64,000 nt of DNA from Streptomyces bauhiniae. Lineage in GTDB: Bacteria > Actinomycetota > Actinomycetes > Streptomycetales > Streptomycetaceae. The notes beneath the pieces were generated by a model. It made no database searches. It was given only the letters and a program-made list of their open reading frames with translations, and was not told where the DNA came from. The translations under genes and the position numbers were made by a program. The stretch covers positions 1 to 64,000 of the forward strand of contig NZ_SRRT01000008.1 of assembly GCF_004784475.1 (NCBI RefSeq), in the 5' to 3' direction. Of the stretch, positions 46,342-55,192 are shown in pieces (position 1 is the first letter of the stretch; the number at the start of each line of letters is the position of its first letter).

Positions 46342-46395
46342 GTACACACCAGCGTGCCCGCTCCAACCCCTTGGAGCGGGCACGCTGGTGTGTAC
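46342..46395. terminator. Perfect 25-bp hairpin between sffA and a convergent MocR gene
   Basis: Positions 46342-46366 and 46371-46395 are exact reverse complements over 25 bases around a CCCC loop. It lies 6 bases after the sffA stop and 40 bases from the end of the minus-strand MocR gene. It should stop transcription from both sides. Confidence 0.92.
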
Positions 46396-46435
46396 GGGGC
46401 CTCTTGGCCCACGCCCCGGTCACCCCCCGGCAGGG

Positions 46436-47941
46436 TCACGCCACGAACACCCCCGACGCCTCCCCGCCCCCGGTGACCCCCGACTCCACCAGCCGTGCGG
46501 CCGAGGCCAGGCGGGCCGCGGCCTCGTCGGCCACCGCGCCGCCGACCGTGAAGGGCAGCCGCAGGTATCCCTCGAAGGCGCCGTCGACGCCGAAGCGGGG
46601 CCCGGAGGGGACGCGGACGCCGACCCGCTCGCCCACCTCGGCGAGGCGGGAGCCGGAGAGGCCGCCGGCGCGGACCCAGAGGGTGAGACCGCCGGCCGGC
46701 ACCTCGTACTCCCAGTCGGGCAGCTCACGCCGGAGCGCGGCGAGCAGGTCGTCGCGGTTGTCGCGGGCCTGGGAGCGGCGCAGCGCCACGGCCTGCTCCC
46801 AGCCGCCGCTGGTGAACAGCCAGTGCACGGCGAGCTGCTCGAGCACCGGGGTGCCGAGGTCGGCGTAGGCGCGCGCGGCGACCAGGCTGCGGATGACGTC
46901 CGGCGCGGCCCGCACCCAGCCGATGCGCATCCCGGCCCAGAACGCCTTGCTGGCCGAGCCGACGGTGATGACGGTCGAACCGGCCGGGTCGAAGCCGCAC
47001 ATCGGGCGGGGCATGTTCCGGCCCAGCTCCTCCTCGAACCACAGCTCGCTCATCGTCTCGTCGGCGACCAGCACGGTCCCGGCAGCGCGGGCGGCGTCCA
47101 CCAGCCGGCGCCGCTGGTCCTCGTCGGCCAGCGCGCCCGTGGGGTTGTGGAAGTCGGCGACGACGTAGGCGAGCCGGGGCGCGGCCTCGCGGAACACCTG
47201 GCGCCAGCGGTCGAGGTCCCAGCCGCTGAGCCCCTCGGCCATGGCGACCGGGACGAGCCGGGCGCCCGCCTCCCGCATGAGCTGGAGGATGTTGGCGTAG
47301 GACGGCGACTCGACGGCGATCCGCTCGCCCCGGCCCGCGAAGAGGTGGCAGATGGCGTCGATGGCGCCCATCGCGCCGGTGGTGACCATGATCTGCTCGG
47401 GCATGGTCGGGATGCCCCGCGCGGTGTACCGCTCGGCGATCATCGCGCGCAGCGCGGGCAGCCCGGCCGGGTAGTCGCCGTGGGTGTGGGCGTAGGGCGG
47501 GAGGTCCTCCAGCGCGCCGGAGACGGCGCGGGTGAGCCAGGGCTCGGGCGCCGGGAGGGCCGCGCAGCCCAGGTCGATCATGGAGCCGAGCGCCTCGGGC
47601 GGCAGCGGCTCCAGGCCGCGCGCGGGCAGCGGGTTGCCCGCCGGGACGGCCGTCCAACTGCCCGCCCCGCGCCGGGACTCCAGGAACCCCTCGGTGCGCA
47701 GCGTCTCGTACGCGGCGGCGACGGTGGTCCGGCTGACGGAGAGGGCGAGGGCCAGTTCGCGCTCGGCGGGCAGCCGGGCGGCGACGGGGACGCGGCCCTC
47801 CAGGACGAGCAGCCGGATGCCGTCGGCGAGCGCCCGGTAGGCGGGCGGACGGCGTGTGCCGGGGCCACCGGGCCGTTCCTGCTGGGAGTTGAGGAGCCGG
47901 GCGAGCTGAGCGGCACCCACCGCAGAGGTCCAATGTGCCAT
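46436..47941 (-). CDS. MocR-family transcriptional regulator (GntR plus aminotransferase fold)
   Basis: This regulator of 501 residues has an N-terminal winged-helix GntR domain (about 30-100, RELALALSVSRTTVAAAYETLRTEGFLESRRGAGSW). The aminotransferase-like domain (about 140-490) holds the pyridoxal-phosphate lysine K332 in SASKAFWAGMRIGW. Other PLP-site motifs are DFHNPTGA and VADETMSELW. The start is set at ATG 47941; the longer open frame to 48067 overlaps the divergent gene. It is divergent from a YczE-like membrane protein gene, a pairing I recall as common for MocR regulators in actinobacteria, so that gene is its probable target. Confidence 0.9.
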   Translation of the reverse strand: MAHWTSAVGAAQLARLLNSQQERPGGPGTRRPPAYRALADGIRLLVLEGRVPVAARLPAERELALALSVSRTTVAAAYETLRTEGFLESRRGAGSWTAVPAGNPLPARGLEPLPPEALGSMIDLGCAALPAPEPWLTRAVSGALEDLPPYAHTHGDYPAGLPALRAMIAERYTARGIPTMPEQIMVTTGAMGAIDAICHLFAGRGERIAVESPSYANILQLMREAGARLVPVAMAEGLSGWDLDRWRQVFREAAPRLAYVVADFHNPTGALADEDQRRRLVDAARAAGTVLVADETMSELWFEEELGRNMPRPMCGFDPAGSTVITVGSASKAFWAGMRIGWVRAAPDVIRSLVAARAYADLGTPVLEQLAVHWLFTSGGWEQAVALRRSQARDNRDDLLAALRRELPDWEYEVPAGGLTLWVRAGGLSGSRLAEVGERVGVRVPSGPRFGVDGAFEGYLRLPFTVGGAVADEAAARLASAARLVESGVTGGGEASGVFVA

Positions 47942-48044
47942 GAAGATCAGTCCACCTTCCCCGGATTGGCCATGGATGGCGCTCCGTCCCACGCCACAGA
48001 GTGACACGAGCAAGGCCACTGTCACCACCCCAGGGGGGTATTCC

Positions 48045-48713
48045 ATGTCCGCTCCGGGCGTGTCCACTCCGGGCCGTCTCTCCCGCCGGCTGTTCCAGCT
48101 CTATGCCGGTCTCGCGCTGTACGGGGCGAGTTCGGCGCTGCTCGTCCGCTCGGGCCTCGGCCTGGAGCCGTGGAACGTGCTCCACCAGGGACTCGCCGCC
48201 CGCACCGGCCTGAGCATGGGCGTGGTGCTGACCCTGCTCGGCACGGCCCTGCTGCTGCTGTGGATTCCGCTGCGCCAGCGCCCCGGCCTGGGCACGCTCT
48301 CCAACGTGCTGGTGATCGGCTTCGCCATGGACGCCACCCTGTCCGTACTGCCTCCCGCGCACGGCCTGGCCGCGCGGAGCGCGCTGATGGTCTCCGGCAT
48401 CGTGCTCAACGGCGCGGCGACCGGCCTGTACATCGCGGCGGACTTCGGCCCCGGCCCGCGCGACGGCCTGATGACCGGCCTGCACCGGCGCACCGGCCGC
48501 TCGATCCGGCTGATCCGCACCTGCGTGGAGGTCACCGTGGTGGCGACCGGCTTCGCCCTCGGCGGCACGGTCGGCGTCGGCACCGTGCTGTACGCGCTGG
48601 CGATCGGTCCGCTCGCCCAGTTCTTCCTGCGCGTCTTCGCGCTGCGCCCGGCGCCCGTACCGAGCAGGGTGGTTGCCGCCCACGAGCCGGAGCGCGCGAT
48701 ACTGCGCCGGTGA
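48045..48713 (+). CDS. YczE/YitT-like integral membrane protein
   Basis: This membrane protein of 222 residues has about five hydrophobic segments. The motif set YGASSALLVRSGLGLEPWNVLHQGLAARTGLSMGVVLTLLG and IAADFGPGPRDGLMTGLHRRTGRSIRLIRTCVEVTVV is typical of the YczE group of the YitT/DUF161-like family. Function is unknown; members sit beside MocR regulators and may transport a small molecule related to the regulator's ligand. AGGGGGG lies six bases before the ATG at 48045. Its stop overlaps the next start in a GTGA, so the phosphodiesterase is co-translated. Confidence 0.85.
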   Translation: MSAPGVSTPGRLSRRLFQLYAGLALYGASSALLVRSGLGLEPWNVLHQGLAARTGLSMGVVLTLLGTALLLLWIPLRQRPGLGTLSNVLVIGFAMDATLSVLPPAHGLAARSALMVSGIVLNGAATGLYIAADFGPGPRDGLMTGLHRRTGRSIRLIRTCVEVTVVATGFALGGTVGVGTVLYALAIGPLAQFFLRVFALRPAPVPSRVVAAHEPERAILRR

Positions 48714-49477
48714 CCGAGCCGATACGCCACCCGTACCTGGACCATCCCGGCCCCATTCCCTTCGCCCACCGGGGCGGGGCGGCGGAGGGGGTGGAGAACA
48801 CCGTGGCCCAGTTCCGCCGGGCGGTCGCGCTGGGCTACCGCTACATCGAGACCGACGTCCACCTCACCGCGGACGGCACGCTGGTCGCCTTCCACGACGA
48901 CTCCCTGGACCGGGTCACCGACGGCACCGGCCGCGTCGCCGACCTGCCGTGGGCGGAGGTCCGGCAGGCCCGCGTGGGCGGCCGAGAACCCGTACCGCTC
49001 TTCGCGGAGCTGCTGGAGACGTTCCCCGGGGTCCGCTGGAACGTGGACGTGAAGGCGGAGGCGGCCCTGCTGCCGTTCCTGGAGCTGGTCGGGCGGGCGG
49101 ACGCCTGGGACCGCGTCTGCCTGGGCTCCTTCTCCGAGGCGCGGGTGCGCCGGGCGCAGCGGCTGGCGGGGCCGAGGCTGGCCACCTCGTTCGGCACCCT
49201 GGGCGTACTGGGGCTGCGGCTGCGCTCCTGGGGACTGCCCGCGCCGGTGCGCGGCTCGGCCGTGGCGGCTCAGGTGCCGGTGGCCCAGTCGGGCGTCCCG
49301 GTGGCCGACGGGCGCTTCGTGCGAGCGGCGCACGCGCGCGGGCTCCAGGTGCACGTGTGGACGGTCAACGAACCCGAGCGGATGCACCGGCTCCTGGATA
49401 TGGGGGTCGATGGCATCATGACCGATCACATCGACACGTTGCGCGAGGTCATGGAGGACCGCGGCGTCTGGGTCTGA
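48710..49477 (+). CDS. Glycerophosphodiester phosphodiesterase
   Basis: This enzyme of 255 residues has a GDPD TIM-barrel and hydrolyses glycerophosphodiesters such as glycerophosphoethanolamine to glycerol-3-phosphate and an alcohol. The catalytic and metal-binding motifs are FAHRGGAAEGVENTVAQF, YIETDVHLTADGTLVAFHDD and NVDVKAE. WTVNEPERMHRLLDMGVDGIMTDHID is the usual C-terminal signature. There is no signal peptide, so it should act in the cytoplasm on recycled lipid head groups. The GTG start is coupled to the upstream membrane protein gene. Confidence 0.92.
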   Translation: MTEPIRHPYLDHPGPIPFAHRGGAAEGVENTVAQFRRAVALGYRYIETDVHLTADGTLVAFHDDSLDRVTDGTGRVADLPWAEVRQARVGGREPVPLFAELLETFPGVRWNVDVKAEAALLPFLELVGRADAWDRVCLGSFSEARVRRAQRLAGPRLATSFGTLGVLGLRLRSWGLPAPVRGSAVAAQVPVAQSGVPVADGRFVRAAHARGLQVHVWTVNEPERMHRLLDMGVDGIMTDHIDTLREVMEDRGVWV

Positions 49478-49541
49478 CCTGGCCCCGCGACACCTCCCCC
49501 GCCTTGGCACGGCACTGCGGCGGGGAAGCGAGGGGCGCGGG

Positions 49542-50888
49542 GTGGGTATCGACACCGTGCGGGCGGGGGCGTCCGAGGAGACGCCGGGTTCACGGCGCGA
49601 GCAACGCGGCTGGTACTGGTACGACTGGGCGTGCTCGGTCTACTCCACCAGCGTCCTGACCGTGTTCCTCGGCCCGTATCTGACCTCCGTGGCCCGGCAC
49701 GCGGCCGACGCCGACGGCTATGTGCACCCGCTCGGGCTGCCGGTGCGCGCGGGCTCGTTCTTCGCCTACACGGTCTCCCTGTCCGTGATCGTCGCGGTGC
49801 TGGTGATGCCCCTGGTGGGGAGCCTGGCCGACCGTACGGGCCGCAAGAAGCCGCTGCTGGCGGCGGCCGCGTACACCGGGGCGGCCGCGACCACGGGCAT
49901 GTTCTTCCTGGACGGCGACCGGTATCTGCTCGGCGGGCTGCTGCTGGTGGTGGCCAACGCGGCGCAGTCGGTCGGGATGATGCTCTACAACTCCTACCTG
50001 CCACAGATCGCCCCGCCCGCCGAACGCGACCGGGTCTCCTCGCGCGGCTGGGCCTTCGGCTACGCGGCCGGCTCGCTGATGCTGGTCGTGAACCTGGTGC
50101 TGTACCTGGCCCACGACTCCTTCGGGCTCTCGGAGCCGGCGGCCGTGCGGGTGTGCCTGGCCTCGGCCGGGCTGTGGTGGGGCGCCTTCGCGCTGATCCC
50201 GCTGCGCCGGCTGCGCGACCGCCGCGCGCGCGTGGCGGCCGCCGCCCCGACCGGGCTGCGCCAACTGGCGGCCACGGTGAAGGACATGCGCCGCCACCCC
50301 CGCACCCTCGCCTTCCTGCTGGCCTACCTCGTCTACAACGACGGCATCCAGACGGTGATCACCCAGGCGTCGGTGTACGGCTCGGAGGAACTGGGCCTCG
50401 ACCAGTCCACCCTGATCGGCGCGGTCCTGCTGGTGCAGGTGCTCGCGGTCGCGGGCGCCCTGGCGATGGGCCGACTGGCGCGGACCTACGGCGCCCAGCG
50501 CACGATCCTCGGCTCTCTGGTGGCCTGGACGCTCACGCTGGCCGCCGGGTACTTCCTGCCCGCCGGGGCGCCGGTGTTCTTCTACGTGCTGGCGGCCGCG
50601 ATCGGCCTGGTCCTCGGCGGCAGCCAGGCCCTGTCCCGCTCGCTGTTCTCCCACCTGATCCCGCCGGGCAAGGAGGCGGAGTACTTCTCCGCGTACGAGA
50701 TGAGCGACCGGGGCATGAGCTGGCTCGGCCCGCTGCTGTTCGGGGTGACCTACCAGCTCACCGGAAGCTACCGCTCCGCGATCGTCTCCCTGGTGGCCTT
50801 CTTCGTGATCGGCTTCGTCCTGCTGGCGCGGGTACCGGTCCGGCGTGCGATCGGCGAGGCGGGGAACCCGGTCCCCGAGAGGATTTAG
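49542..50888 (+). CDS. MFS transporter, UMF1 type
   Basis: This integral membrane protein of 448 residues has about twelve helices. The N-terminal WYWYDWACSVYSTSVLTVFLGPYL is the mark of the UMF1 (Atg22-like) MFS family, whose yeast member exports amino acids from the vacuole. Other conserved stretches are GSLADRTGRKKPLL and GLVLGGSQALSRSLFSHLIPPGKEAEYFSAYEMSDRG. The bacterial substrate is unknown. It begins at GTG 49542, 64 bases after the phosphodiesterase gene, and may share its transcript. Confidence 0.9.
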   Translation: MGIDTVRAGASEETPGSRREQRGWYWYDWACSVYSTSVLTVFLGPYLTSVARHAADADGYVHPLGLPVRAGSFFAYTVSLSVIVAVLVMPLVGSLADRTGRKKPLLAAAAYTGAAATTGMFFLDGDRYLLGGLLLVVANAAQSVGMMLYNSYLPQIAPPAERDRVSSRGWAFGYAAGSLMLVVNLVLYLAHDSFGLSEPAAVRVCLASAGLWWGAFALIPLRRLRDRRARVAAAAPTGLRQLAATVKDMRRHPRTLAFLLAYLVYNDGIQTVITQASVYGSEELGLDQSTLIGAVLLVQVLAVAGALAMGRLARTYGAQRTILGSLVAWTLTLAAGYFLPAGAPVFFYVLAAAIGLVLGGSQALSRSLFSHLIPPGKEAEYFSAYEMSDRGMSWLGPLLFGVTYQLTGSYRSAIVSLVAFFVIGFVLLARVPVRRAIGEAGNPVPERI

Positions 50889-50973
50889 CGTTCAACACGA
50901 AAGGGCGGTAGTGTACGCGTTTGGCCTGCCAGGCGTACCGTTACTGCGCGTCAAAGACAGCGAAACGCTGGGT

Positions 50974-50993
50974 CATATCTGCGTGCAGATGTG
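50974..50993. promoter_or_regulatory. Palindrome upstream of rbpA
   Basis: ATCTGC-GT-GCAGAT (50977-50990) is a perfect inverted repeat, extended to 20 bases by CA and TG at the ends with one mismatched pair. It lies about 90 bases before the SigR-type promoter. It could be an operator or part of a second, longer transcript; CAGCGAAACGCTG just upstream (50958-50970) can also fold. Confidence 0.4.
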
Positions 50994-51067
50994 ACAAACC
51001 GGGCGTGTGTGGGTACAACAAGGGGCGGCTACGACGGCGACGCACGACCCGGAACGGGACTCGGAAC

Positions 51068-51094
51068 GGGAATCTTTACCGCCGACCGGACGTT
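51068..51094 (+). promoter_or_regulatory. SigR-type promoter of rbpA
   Basis: GGGAAT (51068-51073) and GTT (51092-51094) are separated by exactly 18 bases, the consensus for the thiol-oxidative-stress sigma factor SigR of Streptomyces. It stands about 60 bases before the rbpA start codon. rbpA is a known SigR target in S. coelicolor, so sequence and prior knowledge agree. Confidence 0.9.
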
Positions 51095-51155
51095 GACCGG
51101 ATGACGACGACAGCGACACCTGTCCTGTGGGCGACAAGCCCGGGAGGCACGATTC

Positions 51156-51530
51156 ATGAGTGAGCGAGCTCTTCGCGGTACGCGCCTCGTGGTGACCAGC
51201 TACGAGACGGACCGCGGCATCGACCTGGCCCCGCGCCAGGCCGTGGAGTACGCATGCGAGAAGGGGCATCGTTTCGAGATGCCCTTCTCGGTCGAGGCGG
51301 AGATTCCGCCGGAGTGGGAGTGCAAGGTCTGCGGGGCCCAGGCACTCCTGGTCGACGGCGACGGCCCTGAGGAGAAGAAGGCCAAGCCCGCGCGTACCCA
51401 TTGGGACATGCTGATGGAACGACGCACCCGCGAGGAACTCGAAGAGGTCCTTGAGGAGCGTCTGGCGGTCCTGCGGTCGGGCGCGATGAACATCGCGGTA
51501 CACCCGCGCGACAGCCGCAAGTCCGCGTAG
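51156..51530 (+). CDS. rbpA: RNA polymerase-binding protein RbpA
   Basis: This transcription factor of 124 residues is found only in actinobacteria. It binds RNA polymerase and the housekeeping sigma factor HrdB, stabilises open promoter complexes and raises rifampicin tolerance. The core (about 25-72) contains the structural cysteine positions in YACEKGHRF and WECKVCGAQA. A basic linker (EKKAKPARTHWDMLMERR) follows, then the C-terminal sigma-interaction helix REELEEVLEERLAVLR. A SigR-type promoter precedes it, so it should be induced by disulphide stress. It ends before a long bidirectional hairpin. Confidence 0.97.
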   Translation: MSERALRGTRLVVTSYETDRGIDLAPRQAVEYACEKGHRFEMPFSVEAEIPPEWECKVCGAQALLVDGDGPEEKKAKPARTHWDMLMERRTREELEEVLEERLAVLRSGAMNIAVHPRDSRKSA

Positions 51531-51556
51531 CCCTCAGGGGCCGCGCCGGACCGAGC

Positions 51557-51616
51557 GCACAGAGAACCGCGGGCGCCGTACATCTTCAGGGATGTACGGC
51601 GCCCGCGGTTCTGTGC
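51557..51616. terminator. Long hairpin terminator between convergent rbpA and fxsA
   Basis: The arms 51557-51584 and 51591-51616 pair over 26 bases, with a two-base GA bulge in the left arm and a TTCAGG loop. It follows the rbpA stop by 26 bases and precedes the fxsA end by 13. Confidence 0.92.
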
Positions 51617-51629
51617 TGTCCGGGCCCGC

Positions 51630-52205
51630 TCAGCGGTTCAGCGGCGGCCGGGGCTCGTCGGTGGGGTCGTCGCGGCGCTCCCGGACGACCTCGCCCTGCA
51701 CCACCTTGCCGTCCGGGCGGTGGATACGGGCCTGCTGGAAGGCGTCGCCGAAGGAGCCCGGCGTGGCCCCGCGCAGCTTGCGGCTCACCACGTGCTCGGT
51801 GCGCCGGCGGACCAGGTTCTGCACCGGGGGCAGCAGCAGGAGCAGTCCGGCCACGTCGGAGAGCATGCCGGGGAGCATCAGCAGGAGTCCGGCGAGCATC
51901 AGCAGGCCGTTGCTGCCGCCGCCCGAGGAGGGCGCCGTACCGCGCCGCAGGGCCTCGTCCAGGCTGCGGAAGGCGCGGCGCCCGGCCCGCTTCACCACGA
52001 CCGCGCCCGCGACGAAGCTCGCGGCGAGGATCAGGAACACGGCGAGGCCCCCGGCCGCGTCCGCGACCAGGGTGAGCAGCCAGATCTCCAGCACCAGCCA
52101 CGCGGCGAGGGCGAGCGGCAGATACCTGCGCAGCGCCGAACGCTTGGGCCGCCCGGACTGCCCGGACTGCCCCGTCTGCTGGGGGGTGGATGCGCCAGTC
52201 GTCAT
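51630..52205 (-). CDS. fxsA: FxsA family membrane protein
   Basis: This membrane protein of 191 residues has two pairs of hydrophobic segments (about 28-72 and 95-125). The FxsA signature is seen around LEIWLLTLVADAAGGLAVFLILAASFVAGAVVVKRAGRRAF and LLMLAGLLLMLPGMLSDVAGLLLLLPPVQNLVRRR. In E. coli FxsA overproduction relieves phage exclusion; its role in Streptomyces is unknown. The C-terminal tail is charged and likely cytoplasmic. It starts at ATG 52205, 33 bases after the mannosyltransferase gene on the same strand, so the two form an operon. Confidence 0.92.
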   Translation of the reverse strand: MTTGASTPQQTGQSGQSGRPKRSALRRYLPLALAAWLVLEIWLLTLVADAAGGLAVFLILAASFVAGAVVVKRAGRRAFRSLDEALRRGTAPSSGGGSNGLLMLAGLLLMLPGMLSDVAGLLLLLPPVQNLVRRRTEHVVSRKLRGATPGSFGDAFQQARIHRPDGKVVQGEVVRERRDDPTDEPRPPLNR

Positions 52206-52238
52206 GCTTCCAGTGTGCCTGGGCCCCGCCCGGTACTC

Positions 52239-53027
52239 CTACTTGCCCTTGGCCTTGATCTTGCCGACGCGGTCGCCCACGCCCCAGGCGGTGACCCGCC
52301 ACAGGGCCTCCACGAGGATGTCCCGGCTCATCTTGGAGTCGCCGAACTCGCGCTCCACGAAGGTGATCGGGACCTCCACCACGTGGTACCCGGCCTTGAC
52401 CGCGCGGCGGGCCAGGTCGACCTGGAAGCAGTAGCCCTGGGAGGCGACCTCCTCCAGACCGAGCCCCTGGAGCGTCTCGGCGCGGAAGGCGCGGTAGCCG
52501 CCGGTGATGTCGCGCAGCGGCAGGTCGAGGGCGATCCGGGAGTACAGGCTGCCGCCGCGGGAGATGACCTCGCGCGACCGGGGCCAGTTCACCACCCGGC
52601 CGCCCGGCACCCAGCGCGAGCCGAGGACCAGGTCGGCGCCCTTGAGGGCGGTCAGCAGGCGGGGCAGTTCCTCGGGCTGGTGGGAGCCGTCGGCGTCCAT
52701 CTCCACCAGCACGCCGTAGCCGTGCTCGAGGCCCCAGCGGAAGCCCGCGAGGTAGGCGGCGCCCAGGCCCTCCTTGCCCTTGCGGTGCAGCACCTGGACG
52801 TGATCGTCCGCGGCGGCCAGTTCGTCGGCCAGCTTGCCGGTGCCGTCCGGGCTGTTGTCGTCCGCCACGAGGACGTGCGCCTCGGGGACGGCCTTGCGTA
52901 CCCGGCCCACGATGGTCTTGATGTTCTCCGCCTCGTTGTAGGTCGGAATGATCACCAAGGCCGTGCCGAGCGGACCGAACTGCCGCCCTCTGGCCTTGGC
53001 CGAGAGGGTCCCGTCGCCGTCGTTCAC
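52239..53027 (-). CDS. ppm1: Polyprenol-phosphate mannose synthase
   Basis: This GT2-family glycosyltransferase of about 262 residues transfers mannose from GDP-mannose to polyprenol phosphate. The product donates mannose for protein O-mannosylation and other extracellular glycans; in S. coelicolor the homologue is needed for infection by phage phiC31. Motifs are IIPTYNEAENI, VADDNSPDGTG, VEMDADGSHQP (the metal-binding DxD) and GSRWVPGG. No Lnt-like membrane domain is fused, as is usual for Streptomyces. I chose GTG 53027 with AAGGGG five bases before it. FxsA follows in the same operon. Confidence 0.93.
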   Translation of the reverse strand: MNDGDGTLSAKARGRQFGPLGTALVIIPTYNEAENIKTIVGRVRKAVPEAHVLVADDNSPDGTGKLADELAAADDHVQVLHRKGKEGLGAAYLAGFRWGLEHGYGVLVEMDADGSHQPEELPRLLTALKGADLVLGSRWVPGGRVVNWPRSREVISRGGSLYSRIALDLPLRDITGGYRAFRAETLQGLGLEEVASQGYCFQVDLARRAVKAGYHVVEVPITFVEREFGDSKMSRDILVEALWRVTAWGVGDRVGKIKAKGK

Positions 53028-53561
53028 TGCTGCCCCTTCATGTCGTGCGCAGGCGTCCACCATAGTGGTCACGGCCTGCGATGACGCGGCGGCACGGGGC
53101 TCGGGCGGTGTCGGAAGCCGGTGAGCGGGGCAGGAGCCCGCGTTCCGGCGCGTTTCGCTCGGCGGATGGGGGCCCGCGCCGCCCTTCGGGCCGACCTGGG
53201 ACCCGCTGGCTGCGGATCGACCGAGAGCCGTTGTCTACTGAGCGCGCGGGCCCCATCCGGGTCACACCTTGCCGACCGGCCGGAGCGCTCCCTCGTCGGC
53301 GCGAGCACTGCGCCTGGCTGCCGTCGACGGTGCCCCGGTACGGCACACCGTCCTGACCCAGTGGCGCCGCGACGAGTGTGCGAACACTCCCCGGTCGAAC
53401 GTCCGTTGGTGGACTCGGCCGAACCTACCGGCCCCCCGCCGTCGGCTGTCAACAGCCCCCGGCCAGGGCGTACGCCGGGCAGGGCGCGGAAAAGCCCGAG
53501 GATACGCAGGTCGGGCGACCGGGCGGCGCCACCCGTTCGGCTCCACCGGCGGGCCGGGAGA
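53028..53561. other. Intergenic region between ppm1 and an amidohydrolase gene
   Basis: About 530 bases in which I find no gene with a good start or protein-like composition. The ppm1 promoter should lie near 53055-53075 on the minus strand, where CACTAT could be a -10 box. GAGTGTgcgaACACTC (53374-53389) is a perfect inverted repeat of 6-base arms and may be a regulator site. The region nearest the amidohydrolase end shows no clear terminator. Confidence 0.5.
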
Positions 53562-55166
53562 TCACTCGCCCGGCCGTACGAACACCGTCCGCCCCCCGAC
53601 CACCGTCCGCAGGCAGACCGGGAGCCCGGTGCCGGGGGTGAGGTCGGGCAGGCCGGGGGTGCCCGAGCGGGGGTCGGTGGACCAGCGGGCCAGCCGGTCG
53701 TCGGGGGCCTGCACGATCAGGTCACCGGTGTGCCAGACCGCGTAGTCGGCGGGGGCGCCCGGCACCAGGACGCCCGCGTCGTCCCGGCCGATGGCGCGCC
53801 AGCCGCCGCGCGTGTGCGCGGTGAACGCGGCCCGCACCGACACCCGGTGCTCCGGCGTGCGGTGGAAGGCGGCGGCGCGGACGGTGCCCCAGGGGTCGAG
53901 CGGGGTGACCGGGCTGTCGGAGCCGAAGGCGAGCGGCACCCCGGCGCGCAGCAGGGCCGCGTACGGGTTGAGGGTGCGGGCCCGCCCCGCGCCGAGGCGG
54001 CGGACGTACATGCCGTCCTCGCCGCCCCAGATCGCGTCGAACGCGGGCTGGACGGAGGCGATCAGGCCCAGCTCGGCGAAGGCGGCGACGGTGTCGGGGG
54101 TGAGCATCTCGGCGTGCTCGACCCGGTGCCGGGCGGCCCGTACGCGGGCGAGGCCGACCTTCTCGGCGGCCGTGCGCACACCCTCGACCACGGAAGTGAC
54201 GGCGGCGTCACCGATGGCGTGGAAGCCCGCCTGGAGCCCCGCCTCGGTGCAGGCGACGACGTGCTCGGCGACCGCGTCGGCGTCCAGGTAGACAGTGCCG
54301 GTGTGCGGGGCGTCGGCGTACGGCTGGTGCAGGCAGGCGGTGTGGGAGCCCAGCGCCCCGTCCACGAAGAGGTCGCCGGCCGCGCCGGCCGCGCCCAGTT
54401 CGCGGGCCTTGTCGACGTCCCGTTCGGCCCAGTAGCCGACGACGCGGGGGCCGGGCAGCTCTCCGGCGAGCTTCAGCAGGCCGGTGAAGTCGTCCTCGGA
54501 GGAGATCTGCGGGCCGCCGCACTCGTGCACCGAGCCGATGCCGAGGGAGGCCGCGTGCGCGAGCGCGGTGCGCTGGGCCTCGGCGCGCTGGGCCGGGGCG
54601 AGCGCGCCGAGGGCGGCCTCGCGGACGGCGTGGTGGTCGTCGGCGGTGAGCGGGGCGTCGGCGCGGCTCACCCCGGCCGGGACGAGGTCCAGCAGGGCGG
54701 TGCTGACGACGGCCGAGTGGACGTCGGCGCGGGAGAGGTACAGCGGGCGGCCTCCGGTGGCCGTGTCCAGCTCCGCGCGCGTGGGCGGACGCCCGCCGGG
54801 CCAGCGGGCGGCGTCCCAGCCGTGGCCCAGCAGGACCCGGTCGGCGGGGCGGGCGGCGGCGAAGTCCCGGACCAGGGCGAGGGCCGCCTCCAGGGTGGGC
54901 GCGCCGGAGAGGTCGAGGCCGGTCAGGGCGAGCCCGGTGGCGGTGATGTGCACATGGGCGTCGGTGAAGGCGGGGGTGACCAGGGCGCCGTCGAGGTCGA
55001 TCACCTCGTCCACCCCGTCGGCGAAGGCGTCGGCGGCCCCCTCCGAGCCCACCCAGGCGACCTGGCCGCGCTCCACCACCATCGCGGTGGCGAAGGGGTC
55101 GGCGGGGCTGTGGACCTCGCCCCGGCGCAGGAGGACGGTCTTGGGGCCGGCGGGCTGCTCACTCAT
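53562..55166 (-). CDS. Amidohydrolase (YtcJ-like metal-dependent hydrolase)
   Basis: This protein of 534 residues belongs to the amidohydrolase superfamily, subgroup amidohydrolase_3/YtcJ. Metal-binding motifs include TDAHVHITATG near residue 70, GIGSVHECGG, GFHAIGDAAVTSVVEG, RHRVEHAEML and FGSDSPVTPLDPWGTV. These enzymes hydrolyse C-N bonds in formamides, hydantoins or similar compounds; the substrate is unknown. It starts at ATG 55166. An Lrp regulator gene lies upstream on the same strand, with a hairpin between, so the two may be separate units. Confidence 0.9.
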   Translation of the reverse strand: MSEQPAGPKTVLLRRGEVHSPADPFATAMVVERGQVAWVGSEGAADAFADGVDEVIDLDGALVTPAFTDAHVHITATGLALTGLDLSGAPTLEAALALVRDFAAARPADRVLLGHGWDAARWPGGRPPTRAELDTATGGRPLYLSRADVHSAVVSTALLDLVPAGVSRADAPLTADDHHAVREAALGALAPAQRAEAQRTALAHAASLGIGSVHECGGPQISSEDDFTGLLKLAGELPGPRVVGYWAERDVDKARELGAAGAAGDLFVDGALGSHTACLHQPYADAPHTGTVYLDADAVAEHVVACTEAGLQAGFHAIGDAAVTSVVEGVRTAAEKVGLARVRAARHRVEHAEMLTPDTVAAFAELGLIASVQPAFDAIWGGEDGMYVRRLGAGRARTLNPYAALLRAGVPLAFGSDSPVTPLDPWGTVRAAAFHRTPEHRVSVRAAFTAHTRGGWRAIGRDDAGVLVPGAPADYAVWHTGDLIVQAPDDRLARWSTDPRSGTPGLPDLTPGTGLPVCLRTVVGGRTVFVRPGE

Positions 55167-55192
55167 GCCCACCAGTCTCTCCCGTACCCCCG

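Noticed and set aside
53396..53412. Possible LexA-type SOS box (CGAAC-N4-GTTGG)
   Set aside because: One arm deviates from CGAAC-N4-GTTCG, and no start codon of a gene lies close downstream on either strand.
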